DNA of 22,701 nt from RGIG3528 sp045616485 (GCA_045616485.1 JAZLGU010000040.1:1-22701); one strand, 5' to 3'. Positions 14,725 to 22,191 are shown, counted from the first letter of the stretch. Notes: a model not told the origin generated them from the letters alone. Translations and numbers: made by a program.

Positions 14725-15597
14725 CTACCCTCTGGCTTTTTCACGTATTTTTTCAAAATAAACATACGGTACTGCCAGATTTCCACGACCTACTCCTACC
14801 TTAATATCAGGCTTGTTTTGTCCATGATAATCTGAGCCACCGCTCATTAATAGTCCAAAATGTATAGCCATAGCTTTAAGCATTTCCGTATCCCCATCTT
14901 TATTGGTAGAATGCATTACTTCCATACCTTCTATTCCGGCAGGAATTAATCGCTTTTCCACCAGTTCCAGCACTTCATCATGATTCAGTTTATATAAAAG
15001 AGGGTGAGCAATAATCGGCACTCCGCCGGCATTTTTTATAAGTCTTATAGCCTCTTCCGGCTCCATAAAATCCCTGGGCACATAGCAAGGCGCATCATTG
15101 TTCAGGTACTTTTTAAATGCCTCATTTTTGTCAGCCACCAGGCCTTTTTCGCATAGTACTCTGGCAAAATGAGCACGGGTTACTACTGTTTTAGGATTAC
15201 CGGCACATAGCTCTTCATGGGTAATTGTAATACCAAAAAGCTCTTTAAATCTGGCAATTATTTTATCGTTTCTGCTATCTCTGTTCACAATGGCTCTTGC
15301 CAGCTCACTGCAAAGCTCCTCATTGTGTGGATCCACAAAAAGCCCTAGAATATGGATATCTCTGCCTTTATATCCGGCTGAAATCTCTACTCCCGGCACC
15401 AGCTCCATGTCAACATTTGGACATTCTGCCTTTATTCTGTTAAGCTCAGCTAAAGCCTCGTCATAGCCTGCCGTTGTGTCATGATCAGTAAGTGCCATGG
15501 CTGCTATGCCGGCCTCGATTCCAAGCCTGATATCTTCTGTCGGAGTATTAGTTCCGTCTGATGCTGTAGAATGTATATGTAAATCAACTGTTTTCAT
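14725..15597 (-). CDS. PHP-domain phosphoesterase (RNase AM/YciV-like)
   Basis: A 290-residue cytoplasmic metal-dependent phosphoesterase. PHP motifs occur in order: DLHIHST (H7, H9), TDHDTT (37-42), PGVEISA (E71), H82, H143 in RAHFARVL, IIAHP (H198) and GGSDYHG (D256, H258). This set of His/Asp/Glu residues binds the metal cluster. The arrangement with an insert after the fifth motif resembles the E. coli YciV/RNase AM group, which acts on 3',5'-nucleoside bisphosphates and RNA 5' ends; the exact substrate is inferred. AAAGGAG stands 5 bases before ATG 15597. It is the first gene of the operon leading to lacZ, with a candidate promoter and inverted repeat just upstream. Confidence 0.92.
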   Translation of the reverse strand: MKTVDLHIHSTASDGTNTPTEDIRLGIEAGIAAMALTDHDTTAGYDEALAELNRIKAECPNVDMELVPGVEISAGYKGRDIHILGLFVDPHNEELCSELARAIVNRDSRNDKIIARFKELFGITITHEELCAGNPKTVVTRAHFARVLCEKGLVADKNEAFKKYLNNDAPCYVPRDFMEPEEAIRLIKNAGGVPIIAHPLLYKLNHDEVLELVEKRLIPAGIEGMEVMHSTNKDGDTEMLKAMAIHFGLLMSGGSDYHGQNKPDIKVGVGRGNLAVPYVYFEKIREKARG

Positions 15598-15642
15598 TTG
15601 AGCTCCTTTTCTACTTTTGTAAGATAATAAACTTAAGTCCTA

Positions 15643-15671
15643 TTGACGCTCGTTATACTAGGTTATAAAAT
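15643..15671 (+). promoter_or_regulatory. Candidate promoter of the GH133 gene
   Basis: TTGACG (15643-15648), 17 bases, then TAAAAT (15666-15671). It faces the PHP operon promoter and overlaps its -10 region, so the two could compete. It would give a leader of about 160 bases, containing the inverted repeat at 15798-15817 (ATGATTT-N6-AAATCAT). Confidence 0.35.
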
Positions 15672-15697
15672 AAATTGTTACATGTCAATAGCATGTA
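15662..15697 (-). promoter_or_regulatory. Candidate promoter and operator of the PHP-lacZ operon
   Basis: On the minus strand a perfect TTGACA (15683-15688) is followed after 15 bases by TATAAC (15662-15667); the spacing is short. The -35 box sits inside an inverted repeat, TACATG-N7-CATGTA (15679-15697), a plausible repressor site. This is pattern-based only. Confidence 0.4.
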
Positions 15698-15838
15698 TTT
15701 ATTTTAATGTCTTATGCTTATTTTTTCCCGCTTCTCAGGTATATTTTATTTTTATTTTAATTCTTTAACCATAATTTTCGTAGCGAATATATTTTATATG
15801 ATTTACACTTAAATCATACACATTTTCGGAGGGTCAAA

Positions 15839-17863
15839 ATGATATTCTCTTTTTCCAAAAAACAGCTGTCTCCCATATTTGAAGGCGAAAAGAATTGTTT
15901 TCTTTTGACAAATGGTCTGGGCGGTTACTGCTCGCTTACCATTGCCTGCTCTAATGCCAGAGGTGACCAGGCACTTCTTATGTCTGCTGCCAAGGCCCCA
16001 AATCTGCGTTATCATCTGCTCACAAATACCAGAGACCGCTTAAAAATCGACGGCAAGCTTCTTCCTCTGTCTTCACAAAGATCAGTGTTACCTGCCAAAG
16101 ATATAGATCATACCGATATTTTTTCTGATTTTACCTATGAGACTTTCCCTACCTGGGAAATGGATATCCCCGAAATATCCATTAAAAAGCAAATTGTAAT
16201 GGCCTACGGCTTTAATACCGTAGCTATTCGTTATCACATTGAAAATCCTTTAAAAAAGGAGCTTTCTCTGTCTATTACGCCACTTTACAAATGCTGTCTT
16301 AAAAATGAAGTCTTCTCCGGCACTGCCGATACATCCATGGTAAAAATCTCCACTAATGGTGAGATTATACCCCTGGAAGAAAGCGTAACAGAGCCCATTT
16401 ATTTTTCTCAGGATGAGCGGGACGGTCGCCCTTCTTCATCTAAATGTTTAATTTCCAAAATGATTAATTTTGAATCTTCTAACGAAAAATGTGACTTTTA
16501 TGTTGTATTTTCTTCAGAAGACTTCTGCGACGGTAATCCCAACACTTTTTCAAAGGTAAAGGAAAGTCACCTGTCTCATTTAAGCCAAATAGCAGAAAAA
16601 ATGAAATTGGAAGGGGATTTGACCAAAACTCTTGCCATCGCCAGTGACTCATTTATAGTTCGTCGTGACTCCGTAGATGGAAAGACTGTTATTGCCGGCT
16701 ATCCGTTTTTTGAAGACTGGGGACGAGACACCTTTATTGCCCTTCCAGGTCTTACTTTAGCTACCGGAAGATACGAGGAATGTCGTCAAATACTGGAGAC
16801 CTTTTCCAAATACGAAAAGAAAGGATTGCTTCCAAATCTTTTCCCTGAGGGTGATAAGGATCCTATGTATAATTCAGCAGACGCTCCCCTTCTTTTTATA
16901 AATATGGTATATCGCTATGCTGACAGATCCGGTGATTGGGAATGGGCATACACAATGGTGCCGGTGATGGAACGAATTATTGACAATTATATTTCCGGCA
17001 CTGACTATCATATAAAAATGGATGAAGACTCATTAATAATGGCAGGGGCAGATAAGGAGCAGGTCACCTGGATGGATGTATGTGTCGATGGCTTCCTTCC
17101 GACTCCCAGACATGGCAAGCCCGTCGAAATAAATGCCTATTGGTATTCCGCTCTTCGCGTATTGGAAAAGCTTACCGGTATGCCTAAATATAAAGATCTG
17201 GCCGAAAAAGTTAAATATTCTTTTATTTCAAAATTTTGGTCAGAGGAACAACAGTGTCTTAAGGATGTGTTAAATGGTACTTCTGAGGAATCACAGATAC
17301 GTTGCAATCAGATCTGGGCTCTGACCCAGCCTTTTACCATGTTGGATTCCACGCACGAATTACTTGTGTTAAAAAAAGTAAGAGAACATTTATATACAAC
17401 AGCAGGGCTCCGCACTCTTTCACCACTGGATCCCGATTTTAAAAAAATATATATTGGTCCCATGGAGTTACGTGATCGCGCCTATCATCAGGGTACTGTC
17501 TGGGCCTATCCTTTAGGCGCCTATTATCAAGCTATCATAAGACTTTTGGGTAATATGAAGGCTCCTGACAGTCGTATATTAAATGCATATGCCAGCGGTG
17601 AGAATTTAACTGATGTCGCTTTATCCAAGCTCCCTGCAAATCAAACCACTGATTCGCCCATGACAATTGCAGAGAAAATCGATTGGACCAACCATTTAAA
17701 TGAAGGTATTAATGCAATACCTAATTGGTTATCCGAAGGCTGTATAGGTCAAATTGCAGAAATATACGATGGCTTAACACCTACTGTGTCCCGCGGCTGT
17801 TTTGCCCAGGCCTGGAGCACAGCCGAGCTCTTGCTGGCTGTTCAGTTATACAGTAAGATGTAA
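15839..17863 (+). CDS. Glycogen-debranching type amylo-alpha-1,6-glucosidase (GH133)
   Basis: A 674-residue cytoplasmic enzyme of the GDE C-terminal/GH133 family. It removes alpha-1,6-linked glucose stubs from glycogen or similar alpha-glucans. Residues 1-270 form the N-terminal domain (TNGLGGYCSLT, LLTNTRDRLKIDGK). The (alpha/alpha)6 barrel follows, with AGYPFFEDWGRDTFIALPGL (287-306), LLPNLFPEGDKDPMYNSADA (330-349), QVTWMDVCVDGFLPTPRHGK and, near the C-terminus, GQIAEIYDG. These are the strongly conserved family blocks. There is no signal peptide. GGAGGG lies 5-6 bases before the ATG. It stands alone in its transcript, ending at the strong hairpin at 17888-17935. The link to storage glycogen is family knowledge; no other glycogen gene is in the window. 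Confidence 0.95.
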   Translation: MIFSFSKKQLSPIFEGEKNCFLLTNGLGGYCSLTIACSNARGDQALLMSAAKAPNLRYHLLTNTRDRLKIDGKLLPLSSQRSVLPAKDIDHTDIFSDFTYETFPTWEMDIPEISIKKQIVMAYGFNTVAIRYHIENPLKKELSLSITPLYKCCLKNEVFSGTADTSMVKISTNGEIIPLEESVTEPIYFSQDERDGRPSSSKCLISKMINFESSNEKCDFYVVFSSEDFCDGNPNTFSKVKESHLSHLSQIAEKMKLEGDLTKTLAIASDSFIVRRDSVDGKTVIAGYPFFEDWGRDTFIALPGLTLATGRYEECRQILETFSKYEKKGLLPNLFPEGDKDPMYNSADAPLLFINMVYRYADRSGDWEWAYTMVPVMERIIDNYISGTDYHIKMDEDSLIMAGADKEQVTWMDVCVDGFLPTPRHGKPVEINAYWYSALRVLEKLTGMPKYKDLAEKVKYSFISKFWSEEQQCLKDVLNGTSEESQIRCNQIWALTQPFTMLDSTHELLVLKKVREHLYTTAGLRTLSPLDPDFKKIYIGPMELRDRAYHQGTVWAYPLGAYYQAIIRLLGNMKAPDSRILNAYASGENLTDVALSKLPANQTTDSPMTIAEKIDWTNHLNEGINAIPNWLSEGCIGQIAEIYDGLTPTVSRGCFAQAWSTAELLLAVQLYSKM

Positions 17864-17887
17864 ATCAAAGCCTGATTATAATTTTCA

Positions 17888-17935
17888 AAAAACGTGATAA
17901 ATAAAGCTATCTATAGCCTTATTTATCACGTTTTT
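17888..17935. terminator. Long bidirectional terminator between GH133 and PilZ genes
   Basis: A 23-bp stem with a single mismatch and a minimal loop; the left arm begins AAAAACGTGATAAATAA and the right arm is its complement ending in TTTTT. A-runs on one side and T-runs on the other make it work for both converging genes (stops at 17863 and 18006). Confidence 0.9.
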
Positions 17936-18005
17936 ATTTATACATATGAGGTGTTACATTTAAATTAAAAAAACACCTTGCTTCCATGAAAGTTCCAATA
18001 TTAAA

Positions 18006-18995
18006 TTATTCTTGTTTTTCCTCATTCATAACCTGATTATATGCATCTTCATCAAGTTTCTGGATAACATGAAGTATCCCGGTAACATCACCATTTTCAT
18101 CTCTTACTACCGGTACCAGACTTATCTGGCAAACGCCCAAATGTCGTCCATTAAAAAACGTACTCAATAAGCGCTTTGTTTTCATACGTTCCTTAAGATT
18201 ATCAAGATTGTAGAACTTTCTAAGACGTTCTCTTTCTCCTTCATCAGCAATATGCTCAATTACTTTGCCTAATGCTTTTCTGGCGCTGCTTTCATTCCCA
18301 ATAGTATACTTGACGTAGTCCATCGATTTGATAACATTATAAATATCTTTATCACAATCTACATAGTGCAGACACACCAGCATTTCTTCCATAGCTCTAT
18401 TAATTTGAGCTTTAAGAAAAGGATCATTAACAAATTCATTTTGCTTTGGCAGCTGCTGTTTCTCGTATGATACAAGTCGGCAACCCAATCTGGGTCCAAA
18501 CAGATTTTTAACTACGCATTTAGCCTTCATGGACCAGCCATTAGTAGAAAAATACACTTCACAAATAGATCCATTTTCTATAGGCAGCTGCTCAGTCATA
18601 ATAAGCCCTATACCACCTGTGGAAATATCAATAATATTAACACCAATTCGCCTATTTTTCAGCTCATCCGTCCCTGCGATTACCAGCATGGATCCGGGAG
18701 CCGTCATTCTAAATCTATTGTCTTTTCTATCTTCATAGGATTGAAGCTTATAAATCGCGAATATCTGCCGTGTACCGTCCTGATCCTTACGTCTTGCAGT
18801 ACATAAACAATCGACAATATTATCGCTATTAATAATCAGTGCTTCAATTTTGGTATTTTCCTGAATAAAAAAGTTCTCAGCCTTAACCCAAATAGTCCCC
18901 GTCTCCACATCATGATCAACAATTACAGAGTCAGCTAAAACAGTATCGTCTTTTTGGCTTTTTATAAGCACTCTGGCATTAACATAGCTGTTCAT
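18006..18995 (-). CDS. PilZ domain protein with PAS-like C-terminal half
   Basis: A 329-residue cytoplasmic protein. Residues 1-85 resemble the YcgR-like N-terminal barrel that precedes PilZ. The PilZ domain (about 88-180) has both c-di-GMP contacts: RKDNR (90-94, the RxxxR motif) and DISTGG (123-128, the D/NxSxxG motif). After residue 190 a second region contains VCLHYVDCDKDIYNVIKS, a helix (IADEGERERLRKFYNL) and GVCQISLVPVVRDENGDVTG, which resembles a PAS domain of the kind often found before GGDEF domains in Clostridia. No GGDEF or EAL follows. It probably acts as a c-di-GMP effector with an additional sensing or interaction module. GGGGGA lies 5 bases before ATG 18995. Confidence 0.88.
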   Translation of the reverse strand: MNSYVNARVLIKSQKDDTVLADSVIVDHDVETGTIWVKAENFFIQENTKIEALIINSDNIVDCLCTARRKDQDGTRQIFAIYKLQSYEDRKDNRFRMTAPGSMLVIAGTDELKNRRIGVNIIDISTGGIGLIMTEQLPIENGSICEVYFSTNGWSMKAKCVVKNLFGPRLGCRLVSYEKQQLPKQNEFVNDPFLKAQINRAMEEMLVCLHYVDCDKDIYNVIKSMDYVKYTIGNESSARKALGKVIEHIADEGERERLRKFYNLDNLKERMKTKRLLSTFFNGRHLGVCQISLVPVVRDENGDVTGILHVIQKLDEDAYNQVMNEEKQE

Positions 18996-19008
18996 AGATA
19001 TCCCCCAA

Positions 19009-19075
19009 ATAATCTTCTCACCAGATTATGTTACACATGTTGATTGAACCTCCAGCTTTTAGCCAGATGGCAATC
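19009..19075 (-). promoter_or_regulatory. Structured leader of the PilZ gene (two hairpins)
   Basis: Between the candidate promoter and the start lie two inverted repeats. One is at 19042-19075: GATTG/CAATC, then shorter paired blocks ending in GGCT-AAA-AGCT, about 14 pairs with two bulges on the minus strand. The other is at 19009-19029: ATAATCT-N7-AGATTAT, ending two bases before the GGGGGA ribosome site. I could not match them to a known riboswitch class. Confidence 0.4.
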
Positions 19076-19100
19076 TTTTCATAAACCGTATACACTGTTC

Positions 19101-19129
19101 ATTATAATTTATTTTGATATTAATTACAA
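19101..19129 (-). promoter_or_regulatory. Promoter of the PilZ gene
   Basis: On the minus strand, TTGTAA (19124-19129), a 17-base spacer and a perfect TATAAT (19101-19106). The leader would be close to 100 bases. Confidence 0.65.
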
Positions 19130-19158
19130 TATCCCAAGCATAAGCCATGTTAATACTT

Positions 19159-20028
19159 TTATTTGGCGTTATAATGCCTTCTTTTTTTAATCTTAGCTAC
19201 CGTAGGCGGATTTGTGGAAAAATGGCGACCATTACGAAGAAATTCCGATGTGTTTATTTCTATTATATCGCTCTGCTTTTCATTTTTTATACCATGTCCC
19301 ATTCGCTTTATTTGAAGAAGTCTGCAATGAATGGGCTTGTAATGTTCTGCCGCTCTTCGCGAATAATTAATCCCCACTATTTCATCCCTATCTCCGTGGA
19401 ATATAATGACAGGCTTTCTAAATCTTCCAATCCCGGCATAAGGGTGCATGCGTACTGCATCCTCATGCAATTTTTTCCCAATAACCGTAAATCCAACATC
19501 AATCTTATCCGGCACATTATTGGGATCATACTGCGTAAATCCCATTATGCCAAATTTTGCATCATCCGTAATACAAAATGCAGGATATAACATAACAAGT
19601 CTATGAATATCATCAGGAATTCTTGCTGCTGTATGGGCTGAAACAAAGCCGCCCAGACTTTCTCCAAATAAAATAATCTTATTTTTATCAATAAGCGGCA
19701 TATCCTTCACAAAATTTACTACCGCAATTAAATCCTCAATTTCAGTAGATATCGTCATATCCCATGTATTGCCATCGCTGATAGCATCCAAAGGTGTATT
19801 ATAGCTGCCACCTCCGCAGAAGCTAAAATATACACATGCATATCCTTCGTCACAGAAAAACTGGTTGAACCTCATGCAGCTGTACATATTTCCGCCAAAT
19901 CCATGACTAAAAATAATAACAGGCAACTTAAAACTCTTTCTAAGCCTGTTATAACAAATCATTCCAACTATTGTGTTAATACCCCTTTTGCAGTAAAAGC
20001 GCTCTTTTACCATATCATCATAAATCAT
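19159..20028 (-). CDS. Alpha/beta hydrolase (serine esterase/dienelactone hydrolase-like)
   Basis: A 289-residue soluble enzyme with the alpha/beta hydrolase order: oxyanion-hole loop IIFSHGFGGN (38-47), nucleophile elbow FGESLGG (121-127, Ser124), acid HGDRDEIV (Asp215) and catalytic MGHGI (His245). It hydrolyses an ester or similar bond; the natural substrate is not evident. No signal peptide is seen. ATG 20028 follows the stop of the 56-residue gene by 2 bases, and GGGG lies 5 bases before it inside that gene, so translation is coupled. It is the last gene of the operon starting at 21808; I see no clear terminator after it before the PilZ promoter. Confidence 0.88.
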   Translation of the reverse strand: MIYDDMVKERFYCKRGINTIVGMICYNRLRKSFKLPVIIFSHGFGGNMYSCMRFNQFFCDEGYACVYFSFCGGGSYNTPLDAISDGNTWDMTISTEIEDLIAVVNFVKDMPLIDKNKIILFGESLGGFVSAHTAARIPDDIHRLVMLYPAFCITDDAKFGIMGFTQYDPNNVPDKIDVGFTVIGKKLHEDAVRMHPYAGIGRFRKPVIIFHGDRDEIVGINYSRRAAEHYKPIHCRLLQIKRMGHGIKNEKQSDIIEINTSEFLRNGRHFSTNPPTVAKIKKRRHYNAK

Positions 20029-20030
20029 CT

Positions 20031-20201
20031 TTACCCCATTGTATAACTATACATTTCATATATTACCTTACATCCCTCAAAAATGGCATCAGGTAATAAA
20101 GCTCTAGCTACACATTTTTCCTCCAATTCTGGTTGATCAGGCAATAATAAATAGGCATAATCACCATCTATACGGCTAACGACATATATTTTCGTATCCA
20201 T
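20031..20201 (-). CDS. Small 56-residue protein, DUF3006-like
   Basis: A short frame filling the gap between its neighbours, from ATG 20201 to TAA 20031. It begins MDTKIYVVSRIDGDYAYLLL and later has VARALLPDAIFEGCKVIYEM. The R-IDGDYAYL opening and the LP-DA--EG-KV close resemble DUF3006 proteins, small beta-barrel-like proteins of unknown function. The gaps are 5 bases to the upstream stop and 2 bases to the downstream start, which strongly suggests a true, coupled gene. The ribosome site is modest (GGAT, 8 bases away, inside the upstream gene end). The family assignment is from pattern memory. Confidence 0.7.
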   Translation of the reverse strand: MDTKIYVVSRIDGDYAYLLLPDQPELEEKCVARALLPDAIFEGCKVIYEMYSYTMG

Positions 20202-20206
20202 TTTTA

Positions 20207-20929
20207 TTATCCAATCACTTTCCTAATTTGTTCATCTTTTGCAATAGGATATACCTCATGCAAATAATCATAAATCCGTTTTCTTGATAAATCCGGCTCC
20301 TCTTTATAAGCAGCACTCATCACTTCATAGCTAAATAGATGCTCCGGCTTACAATAAACAGCTATAGGCCAGCCATATGGCTCACCTTTTTTATTAATTT
20401 TTTGTCTGAACTCTTTAACACAAAGATAAAGACTTTTTTGCAAACCACTTATTGTGCCCTCAAAATTTTTTTCCTTACCCTTGCCAAAACCAGCCAGGGC
20501 CTTAAGTTCATGAGAATATATAGTCTCTTTAAGTTCAAAACAATCCATTATTTTTTTCTGACGCATATTGGCTTTTCCATCTTCCCATAAAGAATCAAAA
20601 TCATAGCCATCACGTCTAAAATTTGAAAAGAAAGGAAGCCATTTTAATGAAATAAACCCAGCCTTTCCATCAAAAAATTTTCCATATGCAATTTTTCCAC
20701 GAGTCGCAATAATGCCTCGCCATTCCCAGGGATCCACCACCGGATCATTGCACCACCAATGTTCAGCAATCGTCCTCTCTTCCACGGAAAAGCCAGGAAT
20801 AACGTTACGAAACAATGGCAAAAAGCCTATTTCATTAATATAATCTTCCAGCTGCAAAACAGTATGAAGACAATATGGATCATCTTCACTGGTACCGTAC
20901 ATAATCCATTCACCATTCTCAACGCTCAT
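20207..20929 (-). CDS. AlkZ-related protein
   Basis: A 240-residue soluble protein from ATG 20929 (MSVENGEWIMYGTSEDD), chosen because GGAG lies 6 bases before it; the frame extends to a GTG at 20953 with a poorer ribosome site. Motifs such as LPLFRNVIPGFSVEE, DPVVDPWEWRGIIA, AYGKFFDGKAGFIS and NMRQKKIMDCFE match, from memory, proteins that databases label AlkZ-related. AlkZ/YcaQ are DNA glycosylases that unhook interstrand crosslinks, but this protein is much shorter and I cannot point to the catalytic QxQ motif, so DNA repair activity is not established. It is the third gene of the operon, 31 bases after its upstream neighbour. Confidence 0.65.
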   Translation of the reverse strand: MSVENGEWIMYGTSEDDPYCLHTVLQLEDYINEIGFLPLFRNVIPGFSVEERTIAEHWWCNDPVVDPWEWRGIIATRGKIAYGKFFDGKAGFISLKWLPFFSNFRRDGYDFDSLWEDGKANMRQKKIMDCFELKETIYSHELKALAGFGKGKEKNFEGTISGLQKSLYLCVKEFRQKINKKGEPYGWPIAVYCKPEHLFSYEVMSAAYKEEPDLSRKRIYDYLHEVYPIAKDEQIRKVIG

Positions 20930-20960
20930 ACTAATCTCCATCTGTAAAAACACTATACAA

Positions 20961-21254
20961 TTATACTAAATTATCAATCTTGTCACTTAATGTAAGTGGC
21001 GGCGTAGGCTTTTTGTATTTGTGCCTTCTAAGCTTTTCAGCATAAATATCAATTACATCAATGTAATAAAACTTTGCAGTAGTATGTATCTGATCCCTAA
21101 ACTTAAGCTTATTGAATAAATCTACTAATTCCTTATAAGAAGCTTCTGCTTCCTCTTTGGAATTCTCCTCCATATGACGATCTATGTCCTTGATTAGCTT
21201 ATCCAATACAATATTCCTAACCACATAACCGTCTAAAGGACTATAATCCTTCAT
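20961..21254 (-). CDS. Hypothetical helical protein, 97 residues
   Basis: I do not recognise this protein. It is small, soluble, charged and predicted helical (KEEAEASYKELVDLFNKLKF, then YYIDVIDIYAEKLRRHKYKK), with a Pro-rich break (KPTPPLTL) near the end. AGGAG is 7 bases before ATG 21254. It lies 17 bases after the histidine phosphatase gene and 31 before the AlkZ-related gene, so it is inside the operon. Confidence 0.7.
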   Translation of the reverse strand: MKDYSPLDGYVVRNIVLDKLIKDIDRHMEENSKEEAEASYKELVDLFNKLKFRDQIHTTAKFYYIDVIDIYAEKLRRHKYKKPTPPLTLSDKIDNLV

Positions 21255-21271
21255 ACCATCTCTCCTAATAC

Positions 21272-21808
21272 CTAAAAATCAAATTTTATAATGCTACAAT
21301 TTCCCACTCCAAAACTTGCATACTCATCATTGGTCATATCGTGAAAATATGAATTAATAACTCTGGCAATGCCATTATGAGCAACTAAAATATATGTATG
21401 CTCATCATTCTTAATTTCGTCAAGAAGATTATAAATGCGCTGCGCCATCCTCATCATGGATTCACCGCCATCATATGAAACAGCAAACTCTTTTTTAGCA
21501 GCCTGAAAATCTTCTCTATTCCTGGGAGAGACACCCTCAAATCTGCCAAAAGCCTGTTCAATAAGTCTCATCTCTACCTGTAATGGTAAAGCATTAATTT
21601 CAGCTATATGCTTTGCTGTATCATATGCTCGAAGCAGTGGAGAACATAAAACAATATCAGCAACAATACCGCTTTCTTTTATTAAATTAGCTGTAGCAAT
21701 AGCCTGATCATGGCCTCTCTGGGTAAGTGGGATATCTGTTCTACCACATATCTTATTTTCCACATTCCATTCACTTTCACCATGACGAACAAAGTAAACA
21801 TGCTTCAT
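21272..21808 (-). CDS. Histidine phosphatase family protein (phosphoglycerate mutase-like)
   Basis: A 178-residue cytoplasmic enzyme. The histidine phosphatase core is complete: FVRHGESEWN (R8, phosphorylated H9), CSPLLRAYDTA (R60), E84 in LIEQAFGRFEG and LVAHNG (H144). The family includes cofactor-dependent phosphoglycerate mutases and diverse small phosphatases. The short length and single-domain form favour a phosphatase (GpmB/CobC type) with unknown substrate over the glycolytic mutase. GAGG lies 8 bases before ATG 21808. It is the first gene of the five-gene operon, behind the promoter at 21839-21866. Confidence 0.9.
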   Translation of the reverse strand: MKHVYFVRHGESEWNVENKICGRTDIPLTQRGHDQAIATANLIKESGIVADIVLCSPLLRAYDTAKHIAEINALPLQVEMRLIEQAFGRFEGVSPRNREDFQAAKKEFAVSYDGGESMMRMAQRIYNLLDEIKNDEHTYILVAHNGIARVINSYFHDMTNDEYASFGVGNCSIIKFDF

Positions 21809-21838
21809 ATCTTACGCCTCAATTTAATATGCTATGCA

Positions 21839-21866
21839 AGTATATCATACTTACGAAATTTTTCAA
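21839..21866 (-). promoter_or_regulatory. Promoter of the histidine phosphatase operon
   Basis: On the minus strand, TTGAAA (21861-21866), a 16-base spacer, then TATACT (21839-21844) with an extended -10 TG one base before. It lies about 30 bases upstream of the start codon. Confidence 0.65.
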
Positions 21867-21960
21867 TAAAATCTGGCAAAGATGTTTAATTATAATATCT
21901 AATCACTATTTTCCAAAAAAATAAATAGATTTTGATGACTTATTATATAACTTATTACAT

Positions 21961-22000
21961 AAAAAAAATCGCAAACTATTGTAAATCAATAGTTTGCGAT
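21961..22000 (-). terminator. Intrinsic terminator of the tRNA cluster
   Basis: A perfect 14-bp stem (ATCGCAAACTATTG and its complement) with a 5-base loop; the minus-strand transcript then runs into eight T's (21961-21968, overlapping the stem end). It follows tRNA-Arg by about 10 bases. Confidence 0.92.
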
Positions 22001-22009
22001 ATCAGCTAA

Positions 22010-22083
22010 CGTGTGTGAGAAGATTCGAACTCCCGACACCTTGGTCCGTAGCCAAGTGCTCTATCCAGCTGAGCTACACACAC
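22010..22083 (-). tRNA. tRNA-Arg(ACG)
   Basis: The acceptor stem is GTGTGTG/CACACAC, the anticodon stem CTTGG/CCAAG around CTACGGA, anticodon ACG (read as ICG after deamination). The T loop is TTCGAAT and the discriminator G. The T stem contains G-U pairs. CCA is not encoded. It is the last tRNA of the cluster. Confidence 0.93.
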
Positions 22084-22087
22084 ATAT

Positions 22088-22173
22088 TGCCGGCAACCGG
22101 AATCGAACCGGTACGAGGGGCTAACCTCCCAGGATTTTAAGTCCTGTGCGTCTGCCAGTTCCGCCATGCCGGC
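22088..22173 (-). tRNA. tRNA-Leu(TAA)
   Basis: An 86-base class II tRNA with a long variable arm. The acceptor is GCCGGCA/TGCCGGC, the anticodon stem CAGGA/TCCTG around CTTAAAA, anticodon TAA. The discriminator is A, as expected for leucine. CCA is not encoded. Confidence 0.94.
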
Positions 22174-22191
22174 ATTTCCGTTGCAGGAAAG

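Noticed and set aside
17949..17978. Second terminator-like inverted repeat AGGTGTT...AACACCT after the PilZ gene
   Set aside because: The loop is 16 bases and the T-run on the minus strand is inside the loop, not after the stem. The hairpin at 17888-17935 explains termination much better.
18996..19100. A c-di-GMP riboswitch before the PilZ gene
   Set aside because: I looked for the class I core elements (GGCAAACC-like and CGCAAAGCC-like blocks) and for a recognisable class II fold and found neither. Only generic hairpins remain.
22010..22083. tRNA-Arg end as an attachment site for an integrated element
   Set aside because: No integrase lies near and no repeated copy of the tRNA 3' end is visible in the window; a normal terminator follows directly.
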